This document shows positions 30,577-42,099 of a stretch of 64,000 nt of DNA, one piece after another. The notes below the pieces were generated by a model. It ran no database searches. It was not told where the DNA came from and was given only the letters and a program-made list of their open reading frames with translations. The translations under genes and the position numbers were made by a program. Within the stretch, counting starts at the first letter, position 1. Every line of letters starts with the position of its first letter. The DNA is from Eupeodes corollae (Eukaryota; Arthropoda; Insecta; Diptera; Syrphidae), in assembly GCF_945859685.1 (NCBI RefSeq), contig NC_079148.1, positions 51,656,421-51,720,420 on the forward strand. Reading direction: 5' to 3'.

Positions 30577-32826
30577 TTTATGTTTATTTTATCTAACAAC
30601 CACTTCAAAAGGCAGCATAAGTTTCCTTATTTTTGAGAAATAGACGGCGTACATTGTAAGCTTGGATTGAAATGAGTACATTCGAAGAAAGCTTAGAGGT
30701 GGTTTAGGGCCATCTGCAATGAGGTGCTCTAATTTTGTGTTCCCTTGCAAAAGATGCTTTTAAAACTCATTTTAATTTTTGTGTGAAAACCATAATTGAA
30801 AGGTAATTCTCTTTAAGATTGATGTCGTATTTTTTGTTTATAAATTTAATTACTTTCAATTCCAAACATATTCTTCCGGGAGCTTCAGACTCGTCGTATA
30901 CATTTTTACAAAAGAAGTAAGTAATTAATTCAACATCGGATTGGGAAGCAACCATCATTGCCCCAGTTACAGCCTTACACTATACTAATTGAAAAACGTT
31001 ACAATTTTCCCAGTGAGCAATTAGCCTCCTTTGTCTTTGGCCTCATGACTGCTTTCACAACATAAGTACATCGCCACAAGCATTGGATGGCGCCTGGGTG
31101 GTAGCGGGCGGCTGCTGTTGCAGTTGCAGTTGCAGTTTCAGCGGTCGTATGATTGTAGTTATGTGAAAATTATATTGATGCGCACATAATATCATAGTTA
31201 GTGCACTTTTATAATTACCATAAAACCAGAAATCCAAAGCGCTTAAATGCAATCTGCTAAAAAGAAAAAATTAAAGTGGATCTAATTCTGCAGAGTGATA
31301 TGGAGGAGACTGTTATATGCATTAAAAGAAAAAGGAGCAGAAAGGGAAGGCGGGAGGACGCACTTGCTGATTATTGTTTTCCTAATGAATTGTGAACGGT
31401 AAAATCGTGGAAAAGTGCCTCATGATTTAATTCGTGATCTGTCGACATGACTCGCCGCTGCACCACCGTCGCCATATCTATCTAACCTACCTTACCTACC
31501 TACCTACTAAATATAAGATGCTGTGACTGTGACTGTGATGCATCAGTGTGAATTTAGAATATTTTATTTTCTAAATGGAATTTGTACAAAGATTGTAAAA
31601 GATTTCCACGTGAAATCGGGTCGGCAATGGAGTTATTAGCTTCGTTTCGCGATTTAATTTGCTAATTGGGCATCTTCTGTATGACGGCAGCGGAGGGCGG
31701 TATGGTGCCTGATGATGTTTATAGATAGGTACATTATTATAGTCATGTGAACCAGATCTCTGCACAATTACTAATTAATTCTGTTAAATTGAGTAGACTC
31801 ATATAACGCCTGACAGTATGCTTGCACATATGTTCAGTTTATAGATATTATATATTATGGAATGTAGAACACAAACAATTGAACAATGAAACTTATAAGA
31901 GAGTGAACTCTTAATAAAACATAAATGAATTAATTAAATCAAAAACTGCATATAAAACAATTATTTTCATTAAGAAAATATAACACAAAGTAAAAGACTC
32001 ACACCTATCCCACATCATGCACAGAACATTTCAAAACTGGGCCAGACGAGATATGACTATTAACTTATGGAATTTATTAATTTTTGTATTAATTAAGTTG
32101 AAATCGTGGAGTAAAATTTTAGTGGACTTATTGTTGTGTTAAAACGCAAGTTAGTTATACTTAGTTTAAAAGTGTTATATATTTTTTTTTTTAAATATAG
32201 AGGAAATTGCCTCATTGGACAAATGATTTCTTCTTCAAGAAAAACAAAGTTTAACGATTTTTTTCAGGACGTGTTTCAGAATTATTCTTTATATTTATTT
32301 AAAATCGGGAAACTTCATTTTTATCATAGACGGAACAGTTGCCATGTTCTGCATTTATTGTGAATAGGATTTTCGAACATGGAAATGGATATTCTGTATT
32401 TCGGTAGTTTCAATTTTTGAACGCGTTCAAATCACATTTTTTTATTTCTGTGAAAAGATCTTTGATAGATTCCTTCTGCTAGGAATTGGAGGGTTGCACC
32501 AAGTTTTTGAACTAAAGGACTCGATGAAGGTATTATAAAAGTTTCCATTTCTTCTAGAACAAAATGCGTCTTTACTTAATCTAAAATTGCACTGAAAGCT
32601 TTTTAAGAGGAAATCAAGAATTTACAGAACAATAATTTTCATACATTTAATTGTGTCAGGTAAATCCAATATACTTGATTTGTTTCGTAAAATTCATCTT
32701 CTTATTTTTTCTCTTGAAATCTGCTTCTATTTTTCACTAAAAATTGCCAATAATATTGCATCTTTCTTCAAAACAGCAAACATTTTACTTCAGAAACAAA
32801 ATAAAAATGGACGATCCCTCAGTTCG
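30577..32826. other. Unassigned non-coding stretch
   Basis: No gene. 31060-31260 and 31420-31720 are compositionally complex, with GTTGCAGTTGCAGTTGCAG, a homeodomain-like TTTATAATTACC and a CCTA-rich run near 31485-31507. They may be regulatory DNA; nothing here proves it. Confidence 0.35.
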
Positions 32827-32852
32827 TAGTACCCGAGGCATGATGGTTAGTG
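32827..32852 (+). mobile_element. SINE copy S4, head piece
   Basis: Start of a SINE (AGTACCCGAGGCATGATGGTTAGTG) cut in its A-box region by LINE A copy 3. The final 13 bp (32840-32852, ATGATGGTTAGTG) are repeated at 35491-35503 as the target duplication. Confidence 0.9.
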
Positions 32853-35490
32853 TATAAACGACTTACAGACCCACATACGACTTGGAGGTTGGGACACTGA
32901 AGTCGTCACCAAAAAATGTCAATGTGTTGATTAAGGAGAACTACAGGTTATCAATTAACAAGTACTGGGACCGCAAGATCCGGTCAGTTAATTCGTGTGA
33001 TCCTAGTATGTTCCCCAAAATCAACAAGATATTCAGGAAAAAAAACGATAATTACCTTCCGTGTCTTTAACTCCAAAGAACTGAAGAGAACAGAGACGTA
33101 CTCATAACAGCGAACATAGATGCAGAGGAATCCATCTTTTACATAATTGAATATCCGAAGGAAAAAGTGGAGGCGGTGGGAGCTGCTTTCCAGTGTACAA
33201 GGTGAATGTTAGCATTCGTCCCACCCACGACCTGGAAAACAGAGCCCTACTTAATCACTTTTACCTCCGTAATGATATCACAACATTGGCGATTCATGCG
33301 GTTTAATGACGATTTCTTGGCAAATGCCATAATCGCCAAGCAAACGGGACCAAGTCCCTTGTTAGGGACGAGGGTTGAGCTTCAGTTCATCTTCAACTCA
33401 ATAATAAACAAAAAGTCAGGAGGTGTCGATGGTATATCCAACGTTGTACTAAGACATTTACGGATGGAAGCAATTGACATTTACACTACACTCTTCAACA
33501 ATGCACTGAATAATGCATATTATCCAGTACATTGGAAGACCGCTGTGGTTCATCCTCTCCCGAAAAAGGGAAAGGATAACTTCAACCCGTCAAATCTTCG
33601 GTCGATAAGTCTTCTTCCAAGCATCAGCAAAGTTTTCGAAGAAATCATTAATAGGACCCTGACTAAGTGGTCTGCGGACTAAAAATAATTCTGAATTCAA
33701 GGTGGGTCATGACACAATTTATGCCGCGTCTAAACTCGTTTCTGATATCCAATGGAATAAACCAAAACAAAAATGCACAGGTGCTGTTCTGGTTGATTTG
33801 GAAAAGGCCTTTGACACCGTATGGTTAGAGGGTCTTTAGCTAAAACTGAGCAGGCTTGGCATAAGCAAGCCTTTGTTGTATATACATTATGATATGCTTA
33901 ACGGTAGAAAGTTTGTTGTCAAAAGTGGCAATGTAACTTCTACCACAACATTCTCAATTAAAAATGGTCTTCAACAGGGAGCGGTTAATTCGCCGATTCT
34001 CTTCAGCATTTACACCAGCGATCTGATAGGTAGTCTTACAAAGGCAATTGCGTACGCCGACGATGTAATTGCGTACAGAACGGCCCGAAAGGTTGAGGTT
34101 ATTAGAATTTTCTTGCAGCGTGATTTCGAGAAGATTCAGCGAAATTATGACGACTGGAAACTGAAAATAAATGTCCAGAAGTCGGAGACAATTCTGTTCC
34201 GGATTCCGTTATCTATGGCCACGAGGGATACGTGCAAGAATTGGCGCAAGATGGTCATCGTTGATCTTCACGGGCCATTGGCGAGCAAAAGTGTAGTGAA
34301 GTACCTCTGTATCAGGTTGACGAAATTTCAAAGCAGTCGGATTGACCCCAGAGTGAAGGTAATTTGCTACATGGCCCTCATGCGGCCGAAGATCGTTTAT
34401 GGTTGTCCTGTGTGGTTCAACGTTGCTCCTTCCCAAATGGAGATGTTTCTGGTGTTCAAGCGGAAGTGTTTACGACTCTGTACCGGGTTATATCGAACAG
34501 CCGAATCTTCTTATGTGCATTACTTTTCCAACGAGGTCCTATATTCAACGGGGTTCGAATCAACAGCATTGACAATTTCGTGATAAAACTCGTTCGAGGT
34601 CTTATTGCAAGAGCTATGTCTTTGACCAACAATTTAATTTTCGGGGCGTTCTATCCGAACGACGAGTATTTTGAGAGTGCACGCTTGAGCGGCTTCATTT
34701 CCCCAGAGGCATTCCTCTTTTTAGACAAATGCGGTCTAATACAGGATAGATTGGCAGTTCCGTTTATCTACCACGTCAGACGACGAACGGTGGATGGGCG
34801 ACTCCTGTAAAATCGGGACGTCATTTCACAAGGTGGAGCGGAGCTACTTCGGTTCAGTAGGGCTGTGTCCGAACGGGACCGAACTGATAATGTGAAGCAG
34901 GAGAACCAGTTTTGGTGGCTTCAATCGGCACTTCATAGTGGGTAGTCGGGATGGGGTTTTAAGCCTTGGCCGGCTTACATACTTGTTTTATAGTCTTAGG
35001 GTTTAGTTTTAAGTAGAATAGGCATGGTGGCACCAAAAGAAATAGAAAAAAAATACAAAACAGAAAAAAATAAAAAAAAATAAAAAAAAACATAAAAAAA
35101 ACATGGAATACAAAAAAAAATTAAAAACAAAAATGTTAGAATTGCTGCTGTGGTTGTTCTAGTTTTAAGTAGTATATAGGTAGAATAGGTATAGTTTAAG
35201 TTAGCTTTGGTTTTATTTAAGGACCTAATTGTAAGTAGTTTTTAAGTAAAAATAAAAATTATATTGATATTAGTTTTTTAAATTTTCTAATTGATACAAA
35301 AATAAATAAAATTAAAATAGATGTTTGGGCCGAAAGGCATTAGTATTAAGTATTATTGTTTAACTTAGAGTGTCCGTATGGGACCATTAAGTAAGTTGTA
35401 AGTTATGGATAATTAGGCTAGTTTTATGAATTTTTGTCTAGCTTTAAGATATGTTTAAGATTGAATTAATAAAAATGAATTAAAAAAAAA
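32853..35490 (+). mobile_element. LINE family A, copy 3, inserted in SINE S4
   Basis: 5'-truncated copy that starts in the pre-RT linker (ACGACTTACAGACCCACAT, matching 20344 of copy 2) and ends with AATAAAAATGAATT and oligo(A). It is flanked by a perfect 13-bp duplication of SINE sequence, so both ends are exact. A 3-base extension, TAT, precedes the first bases shared with copy 2. Confidence 0.95.
32870..34945 (+). pseudogene. RT of LINE A copy 3, broken
   Basis: Pre-RT linker, then RT: NALNNAYYPVHWKTAVVHPL (about 33500-33560), KKGKDNFNPSNLRSIS, AVLVDLEKAFDTVW (about 33785-33825, followed by a TAG), GLQQGAVNSPILFSIY, IAYADDVIAYRTARK (about 34040-34090) and KINVQKSETILFR. A ~95-bp segment after the YLCIRL block at about 34318 is replaced by a short unrelated join (compare 55545-55640 of copy 4). 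Multiple stops make it inactive. Confidence 0.85.
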
Positions 35491-35782
35491 ATGATGGTTA
35501 GTGCGTTGGACTGTCATGCGTGAGGTCTTGGGTTCGATCCCTGCCTGTGCCATCTTAAGTCTTTGCACGGGTACTGCCTCTTGCGACAAATTGACAAATT
35601 CTCCAAGAGTAAATCTTGTCATGAAAAGTTCTTTCTCAAATTTGCCGTTCGGTTTCGGCTTAAAACTGTAGGTCCCTTCCATCCCTGACAACAGTACCCG
35701 CACACATGAATGGTTTAGAGTTGTCAGTACTAGGCCCTAGTTCTCAAACGGACTGTTGCTCCACCCAATTTATTTATTTTAT
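35491..35782 (+). mobile_element. SINE copy S4, body piece
   Basis: Starts with the 13-bp target duplication and continues GCGTTGGACTGTCATG, the B box GGGTTCGATCCC at about 35529, the body, and the end GTTGCTCCACCCAATTTATT. Together with 32827-32852 it forms one otherwise full-length SINE. Confidence 0.92.
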
Positions 35783-36880
35783 GATCCTTCAGTTCTGACA
35801 GTTCTAAGCAATTTCGAAGTTTTCGAAATCGATCGAACGTGGTTTTGAAAAGTGATTTCAATTGACTTTCGATCAAAATTCGGAATATGGGCAAGTATAA
35901 AGAAAACAAACAAAGATTCGTATTTATTTTAAAATTCATAAGGTATGAATTACGGTAAAACAGTTTCTTTTATCATTGAAACAGAGGTTTAATTTGCATT
36001 TTCGGTACTCAACAAAAGATCTTTCATTGCATTCGATAAACTAACTACAATGCCTAGAGACTCATATAGACAAGTGGTCTAGTATTTCTAACCTAATATC
36101 CTGGGTTATTAAAACTGCAACATGAGATTTGGATTTCTTTAGTTGCATACAGCTTTTCATAGAATTCGAGGGTCATCCGCGTTTATAAGTTAAAATTGGT
36201 TTGTTCTGGCATTATAAGTCTTTCATTTCATTTCAGAACTATCAAGATTCCATCCATACAAAAAACACGCATTGAAAGTTACCATATATTTGTTTATAAT
36301 TCTGTCAATCAGAAATAGTTCTTATAAGTCGAACAACAACATCGCTTAATACTCTGATTTTGGGTAAATTGTTGTCTGATTGTACGGATTCTCCAGTATA
36401 AATATAAAATTCGTAGCTAAATCCAGAGTTGTCGCTAAGGTTTAAAATTGTTATACCACCATTTGTGTAGGGTACCCATTTTTTGTTGATAGAATTTCGT
36501 AATAATCGTCTGCTGCCATATATTCTTCTCTAAGAATTTTGTAGTTACGTCGCTCTTAGTTTATTAAGAAATGGTCGAATTTTGTGTAAGAGATTATATC
36601 TTGGTTGATCTTTAGGTACTCCCGTCGAGTTCGAGTGAAAAATGTAAAAATATTATATATCTTTCAAACCTATTGCATGGAATTACCGAATTCACTTTGG
36701 GGTGTACTAAGTTTTTTGTTCAATAGAAAAACATTAAAATATGTAATGAAAAACTGAGATAGATAATACAATATTGTTCAACTTATTTGGCGTTAATATC
36801 TTGTTTTTGAACAAGTTTAGAATTCGTTAACATCGTTCTGGAAATAATTGGGCAAAAATCAATCGTGTAGTACAATTACT
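35783..36880. other. Unassigned AT-rich DNA
   Basis: Nothing recognised. Confidence 0.4.
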
Positions 36881-36881
36881 C

Positions 36882-37265
36882 AGATATACTCCGATGATAT
36901 TGACATAATTGGAAGATCAAAGCATGATGTCAGTGGCCAGCGGTTTTGAGCATTGCGACAGACGTAAGCGGAGAAGATGGGTTTAGTGGTCAGTGAAAAA
37001 GAAAGGACATTGAACGAAGACAACTTCCCTATGTTCCCGTCTGCATAGAAGGAAGCCGAGAAGAAGATATACAACGACGAACTGAACAAGATGATATATG
37101 ACAGGTTAATGAAGAACGAATACCATTAACACTGTAGCCCGGTATTCGAATCCAATCCCTAGGAACGGTGCAAAAAGGGTAGACCACTTATCAGGTGGAA
37201 TAAACAAAGGTGGAAGAGGACCTCAATCAACTTGGCGTGAAAACTGGAGACAGTTGGGATCAGAG
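36882..37265 (+). mobile_element. RTE-type LINE fragment (plus strand)
   Basis: Begins with QYSDDIDIIGRSKHDVSG (36888-36945; the YADD block as YSDD), continues AEKMGLVVSEKERT, then jumps to the C-terminal FESNP and GRPLIRWNKQRWKR (about 37150-37215). Over half of the RT is deleted. The C-terminal pattern matches the minus-strand piece next door. Confidence 0.7.
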
Positions 37266-37309
37266 TAGACAAGTTATGGTCGAATATAAAACTTGCTTAC
37301 TAACTTACC

Positions 37310-37977
37310 TAAGGTGGCGTTACAGTCGTGTGTGAAGTAGGTCATCACCCAACATACTTCTCCATCTAGCTCGGTCCCTAGCTAGATGTCTCCAGTTTCA
37401 CGCTCCAAGTTGGGTGAGGTCACCTTCCACTTGTGCTCGCCACCTGATCCGCTGTCTTCCTCTACTGCGCTGTCCTGTGGGTGTGGATTCGAAGACTTTC
37501 CGGGCCGGAGCATTGGTTTCCATGCGCTCTACGTGACCCAGCCATCTTAGTCGTTGGACTTTTACCCTTCTGGCTAAGTCTACGTCGCTGTACAGCCCGT
37601 ATAGCTCGTCGTTCCATCTTCTTCTCCATTCCCATTCGATGCATACGGGACCGAAGATCACACAAAGAACTTTTCTCTCGAACAGACCCAAGGTGCTTTC
37701 ATCTGCATTTGTCATAGTCCATGCTTCTGCACCGTATAGCAGGACGGGGATGATAAGGGTCTTATATAGCAACACTTTGGTCCCTCGAGAGAGGACTTTA
37801 CCATTCAATTGCTTTCTTAGAAACAGCGGTTAGAAAGAGTTATTCTGCGTGTAATCTCAGCGCTGGTGTTGTTTTCTGCGTTTACAGCGGAGCCTAGGTA
37901 GACGAAGTCCTTGAATAACTCAAAGTTACGTCTGTCGATGGTGACGTTTTGACCAAGACGTGGGTGGTGTACGTCCT
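37310..37977 (-). mobile_element. RTE-type LINE fragment (minus strand)
   Basis: Carries the RTE C-terminal region: GQNVTIDRRNFELFKDFVYL and TRRITLSNRCF (about 37820-37960) then, after a frameshift, RGTKVLLYKTLIIPVLLYGA (about 37725-37790), VQRLRWLGHVERM (about 37530-37570) and RGRQRIRWRAQVEGDL (about 37410-37460). The same family as element T at 60.8 kb is likely. With the plus-strand piece at 36.9-37.27 kb it forms a tail-to-tail inverted pair. At 37977 it abuts repeat R3. Confidence 0.8.
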
Positions 37978-38672
37978 GAATATCGAAAACAATATTTTCT
38001 GTGAAATAAAATAAGTTTGAAGCCAATATTTAAAATTTTTTAAAAGCTATTTGAGTCGAAAGTAAATTTTTACCAACTTTTTTTTTTTTTTTTTTTTAGG
38101 TTTATATTTTTTATAAAAAAATTGTAAAAAAAACATAATTCTTCGTTGCACAAAATTGTTTTGGAGACGAAATCATATTTTAGTCGTAAGATTTTGGAGG
38201 TGACAATTTTTTTTTTCAGTTTTTTCGATTTATAAAAAAAACCGTTAAATGGATTTTTTCAAAAAATATAATGCTTTGATGTCACATTACAATATATTAT
38301 ATTAAATTTAATTCAAGTCTCTAGCGTTTTTGGTTTTTAAGATATTTAGGGTTAACCAAAATTTTCACCTTTTTTCAAACTGCTATGGTAATAAAAAACC
38401 ACCCACGCAATTATCTTGAGACCCCTTTCTGCATCTTTTTGCCTTATTATCTATATAGCAAAATTATTTGAAGTCGATATCTCTTCTGGTTCTTGAGTTC
38501 TGGAGGACGAAAAAAACGTCGCGAACATACAAACGTACGTACACACGCGCGCACAGACATCTTTCTAAAAATCTTTTATTTCGACTCTATTGACCTTGAA
38601 ACGTCGAGAAATGTGAAAATTTTCAATTTGACAAATCGGATCCATTACAATAACTCCCTATGGGAAGTTAAC
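37978..38672 (-). repeat. Noncoding repeat R, copy R3 (partial)
   Basis: Minus orientation. It starts inside the R core (GAATATCGAAAACAATATTTT) directly against the RTE fragment and runs out through the conserved block to the terminal hairpin near 38655-38670 (CTCCCTATGGGAAGTTAA). The distal end with GCATCCCAGCCTC is missing. Confidence 0.8.
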
Positions 38673-40491
38673 AATGTATTTTTGCTATATGTTATTATAC
38701 ATTCGTCAACTTGGAAACCTTTAAAGCTACAGACACAATTCAAGCCTTAAATTAAAATTTTGTTTTAAATTATTGTCCTTAAAATCCTAGGATACAGCTG
38801 TAGCTTTCGGGACTTAAATTTGGAAACTGATCATTAATAAGGGCAACATCATAAACAAGTCACCAACAAAAATCAGAAGGTCGTTTCACTGTCTACACTA
38901 TTAGAAATTAATCAACTACTCATTTTTGAAATCATGACGTTTTTATTTTTGTTTATATCATGAAGGACTTTCATGAAAACAAAAGGGGTTAAGAATTCAA
39001 AAACTTTTGAGGATCTTACAGATATTAATGTTAAACGCATTTAATCTTCCCTTTCTTTGAATATCCTTTAGAGTTTGATGATATCTAAAATTATTGTGGT
39101 TTCGTCCCCTTTATTAATATTATTTTCATTTATCAAAACGAAACTTACTCAAAAAAACTGTCGTTCAAATTTAAAATTTCTGAAAATGATATCTCAAAAA
39201 AAAATAGAATAAAAACAATACAGAAACAAAACAAAAAATCGCGCCAAAAGTCTTCACCTTCACCAGACTGTGAAATCTTAATTCTTCGCTTTAACCTCTC
39301 TTAGGTTTTGTACGCACACTCGTAGGTACTGTAGTCTTGATATTCCATCATCCCAAAAGTGTCCCAATCCCAACTCGAATGAGGGGCTTCTTCCTGCAGT
39401 GATAACTTTTTTTCTTCTTCAAATTTTAGTATTTTTTCTGTTTTTGTGTTACCTACACTCTTCGTCAAAATACACGACTCGAACTCCAATTCTTCATGTC
39501 ATTGATGAATTTTTGTCGCACGTATTGAATTAAGGCGAAAAAGTGGAACGATGTCATAACATTCCATCGACTCGACTGAAAATATTGTTGAGGTATAAAC
39601 GTTAAATGTGTATAAAGCGCAAAGCCATTGTTAGCCAAGTGTATCACACTTTTTATACAACAACAAAAAAGCTACATAATATTAAAGGTACGTGTTTTTT
39701 CTTCTTTTTAATTTAAATTTTATAGTTTTTTTTTGGTTTATTTAACAGCCAGCATCAAGGCAGTGTGCACATGCACCAACAAACAAGTTTTACTTCGATC
39801 ATTGGACGCTCCAACTTTGGCTTTATACATAAAAGCATAGGTATGTATACATAGGATAAAGACATAGATATAATGGAATATGGATCAAATGACATGACTT
39901 CGAGGTGGTCCTGCCAGCTCAAGTTAGGCGACGATCTTGCACCGATTGGTAACAAAATAGGCTTGTGGCTTTTCGACAAATTCGCAATCAAACAAGTGGA
40001 AAATTCACAATAAATTGTTAATTTTGATGGGAATTTTTAGTTCGTGGTAACGAACGTCAGTGTGGAATTAAATGAAGCCGTTGAATATTTATTTGTGATT
40101 GAATATAGAAGTGTATCTTAATGAGTAAGTATATGGTTCCTCTAAAGGGAATTTTTTTTGAAAAACCATAGAAAAACAATTAAATCGAAAAAAAACTAAA
40201 GTGAGATCGATATCGATACTAATAAAGAATGTTTGTAATTAACCCTTCTTATATGTAAAAGTATTAAGTTATGATTTATTGTGATAATATATTCTTTTAA
40301 CGCTATTATCTGTATTGGTATATCGACACCCTTGAAGATCTCTAGCAATCAAGATTTTCAAAAGGTGTAATAACAACTAAAATATAAACAAACACCAATA
40401 AATCAATGGTACACTTAGGCGTATATGTACTTTTATTCTAATTTTGTTGATTTTTCGACAAGTTTGACATTTAAAAACCTTAAATCTCCTG
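38673..40491. other. Unassigned AT-rich DNA
   Basis: No gene or repeat recognised. Confidence 0.4.
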
Positions 40492-40765
40492 CCGTAGCTC
40501 CCTCGTCATGAGTGTTGGTACGGAGGACTGTCAGCCAGTGTATTGGGTTCAATTCTCGATGTCACTTAAAGGTTTTTTGTTTGCACAGGTATTGACTGTG
40601 GCAGTAATAATAAGTGAGACAGGCAGGGAGTAATTCTTGTCATGGAAATAGCTTCCTTAAACTAGTCGTTCAGATTTGGCATGCAAATTGTAGGTCTACT
40701 CCATCCCTGATATGACTCGCACCCAAGAATGGTTTGAGATTTGTCTCACAAGGTCCTGATAATAA
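40492..40765 (+). mobile_element. Diverged tRNA-derived SINE, copy S5
   Basis: Keeps the order of SINE blocks with many differences: GTACGGAGGACTGTCAGCC, the B-box-like GGGTTCAATTCTCG, CTTGTCATGG, GTAGGTCTACTCCATCCCTG, and CGCACCCAAGAATGGTTTGAG. It is probably an older copy or a separate subfamily. Confidence 0.65.
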
Positions 40766-41184
40766 TTTATTGTAAAACAAAAATGGCGGGAAGTAATCAT
40801 GGGAGTAATGGGTAATTTTAGCAAGGAGATGTTCCGCGAAAGTTTTAAGGATCGGTATTAAGGAGGTGGACGTTTAGTCGGCATTATCTCCCGGTATTAA
40901 ATTGCTTACAGATTGTTTAAATATGTTTTTAATAATTATTTGTTGTCAAAATTTTGATGGTTTTTAGCTAAGTTATTATGGTTTTAAATTGTGAGCTTCT
41001 GTTGTTAAATTTTTAAGATCGGGCTGTAACTTGTAGAATCTAACTGCTAGTAATATCTAAATACAAACAAAAATGTAGAACATCTTCTAAGTGCAAAAAA
41101 TGTATAGAGTGGGTAGAGAATATTTTTAGGGCGGGCGTTGATTTTGAATAAAATACAAATTGTTAAGGAAATGACTGTAATTTC
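40766..41184. other. Unassigned AT-rich DNA
   Basis: Nothing recognised. Confidence 0.4.
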
Positions 41185-41650
41185 TTTTTATTGTAATAAT
41201 ATTGTAATGGTTCAATTATGCATGGAACAAAACATCGGCAAAAGGACTCCGTGACCTTAATTCAGGTTCTGTACCGTAAATGTACCGAATTATCTCATAC
41301 ATCAGTTGTATAAGCTTATCGACGTACAAGTACACCTTTTCTATCAAATACGTCGGAGAAAGAAGTCCAACGGTGTAAAGTCACATGATCTTGGCGGCCA
41401 TTTGACATCTCCACCAGGTGATAGCAGAGAGCCATTAAATTTGTCGCGCATAAGAGCCATTGTTTCTTTAGCTGTGTATTCCGATTTGGCCCATAAAAAG
41501 TTTGGTATAATTTCATGATAGCGAATACCATTCACAGTAACTGCACCAAACAGTCACTCTTTGTAGGTGCATTGGTTTTTCGACAGTCACTCTTGGATTA
41601 TATCATTCGCCCAAATGCTGCAATTCTGCCTATTGACGAATCCACTGAGG
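41185..41650 (-). mobile_element. Mariner-type transposase fragment D
   Basis: Minus-strand transposase pieces: SGFVNRQNCSIWANDIIQE (about 41585-41640), VNGIRYHEIIPNFLWAKSE (about 41480-41540), TMALMRDKFNGSLLS and GGDVKWPPRSCDFTPLDFF (about 41360-41415; the D of DFTPLDFF is the third catalytic residue), VDKLIQLM, and FADVLFHA near 41210-41250. Inverted repeats are not identified and the first catalytic region is missing, so this is a dead fragment. Confidence 0.75.
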
Positions 41651-42099
41651 TGAAAATGTGAAAACAAAATTAAAAAGCCCATTTAAAAACTTCAATCTAC
41701 AAAATGGATTCAACAGTATTGGCTTGAAAAAGAAAAAGGCTGCTAGAATGCAGCTGCTATGGTTTTTCTTGAATCTAGTTGCTTTGTTATATCTGTTATA
41801 TCTGTTTGGCTATAAATGCTTGAATGTAACTTAACATATGTAACTGTAGAATTAAAATTTAAAAACTTTTTTGCTTAGAAATAGCTTCAATATTATTCAA
41901 TAATTTTACTGCTAGAAAATATAAATGATATTTAGCTTTCTATTTCAAATTAAATGAGTTTAATTTTTAAAATATGGTTATCTACTTAAAGTTACCCCTC
42001 ATGGGACCTATCTTCTAGAACGCTGACATAAGCAAAATGTATAACTGATAGAATATTTTCTTAGAATTCTGTTGAGTCTAATTTGTTTATATTATTATA
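41651..42099. other. Unassigned AT-rich DNA
   Basis: Nothing recognised. Confidence 0.4.
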
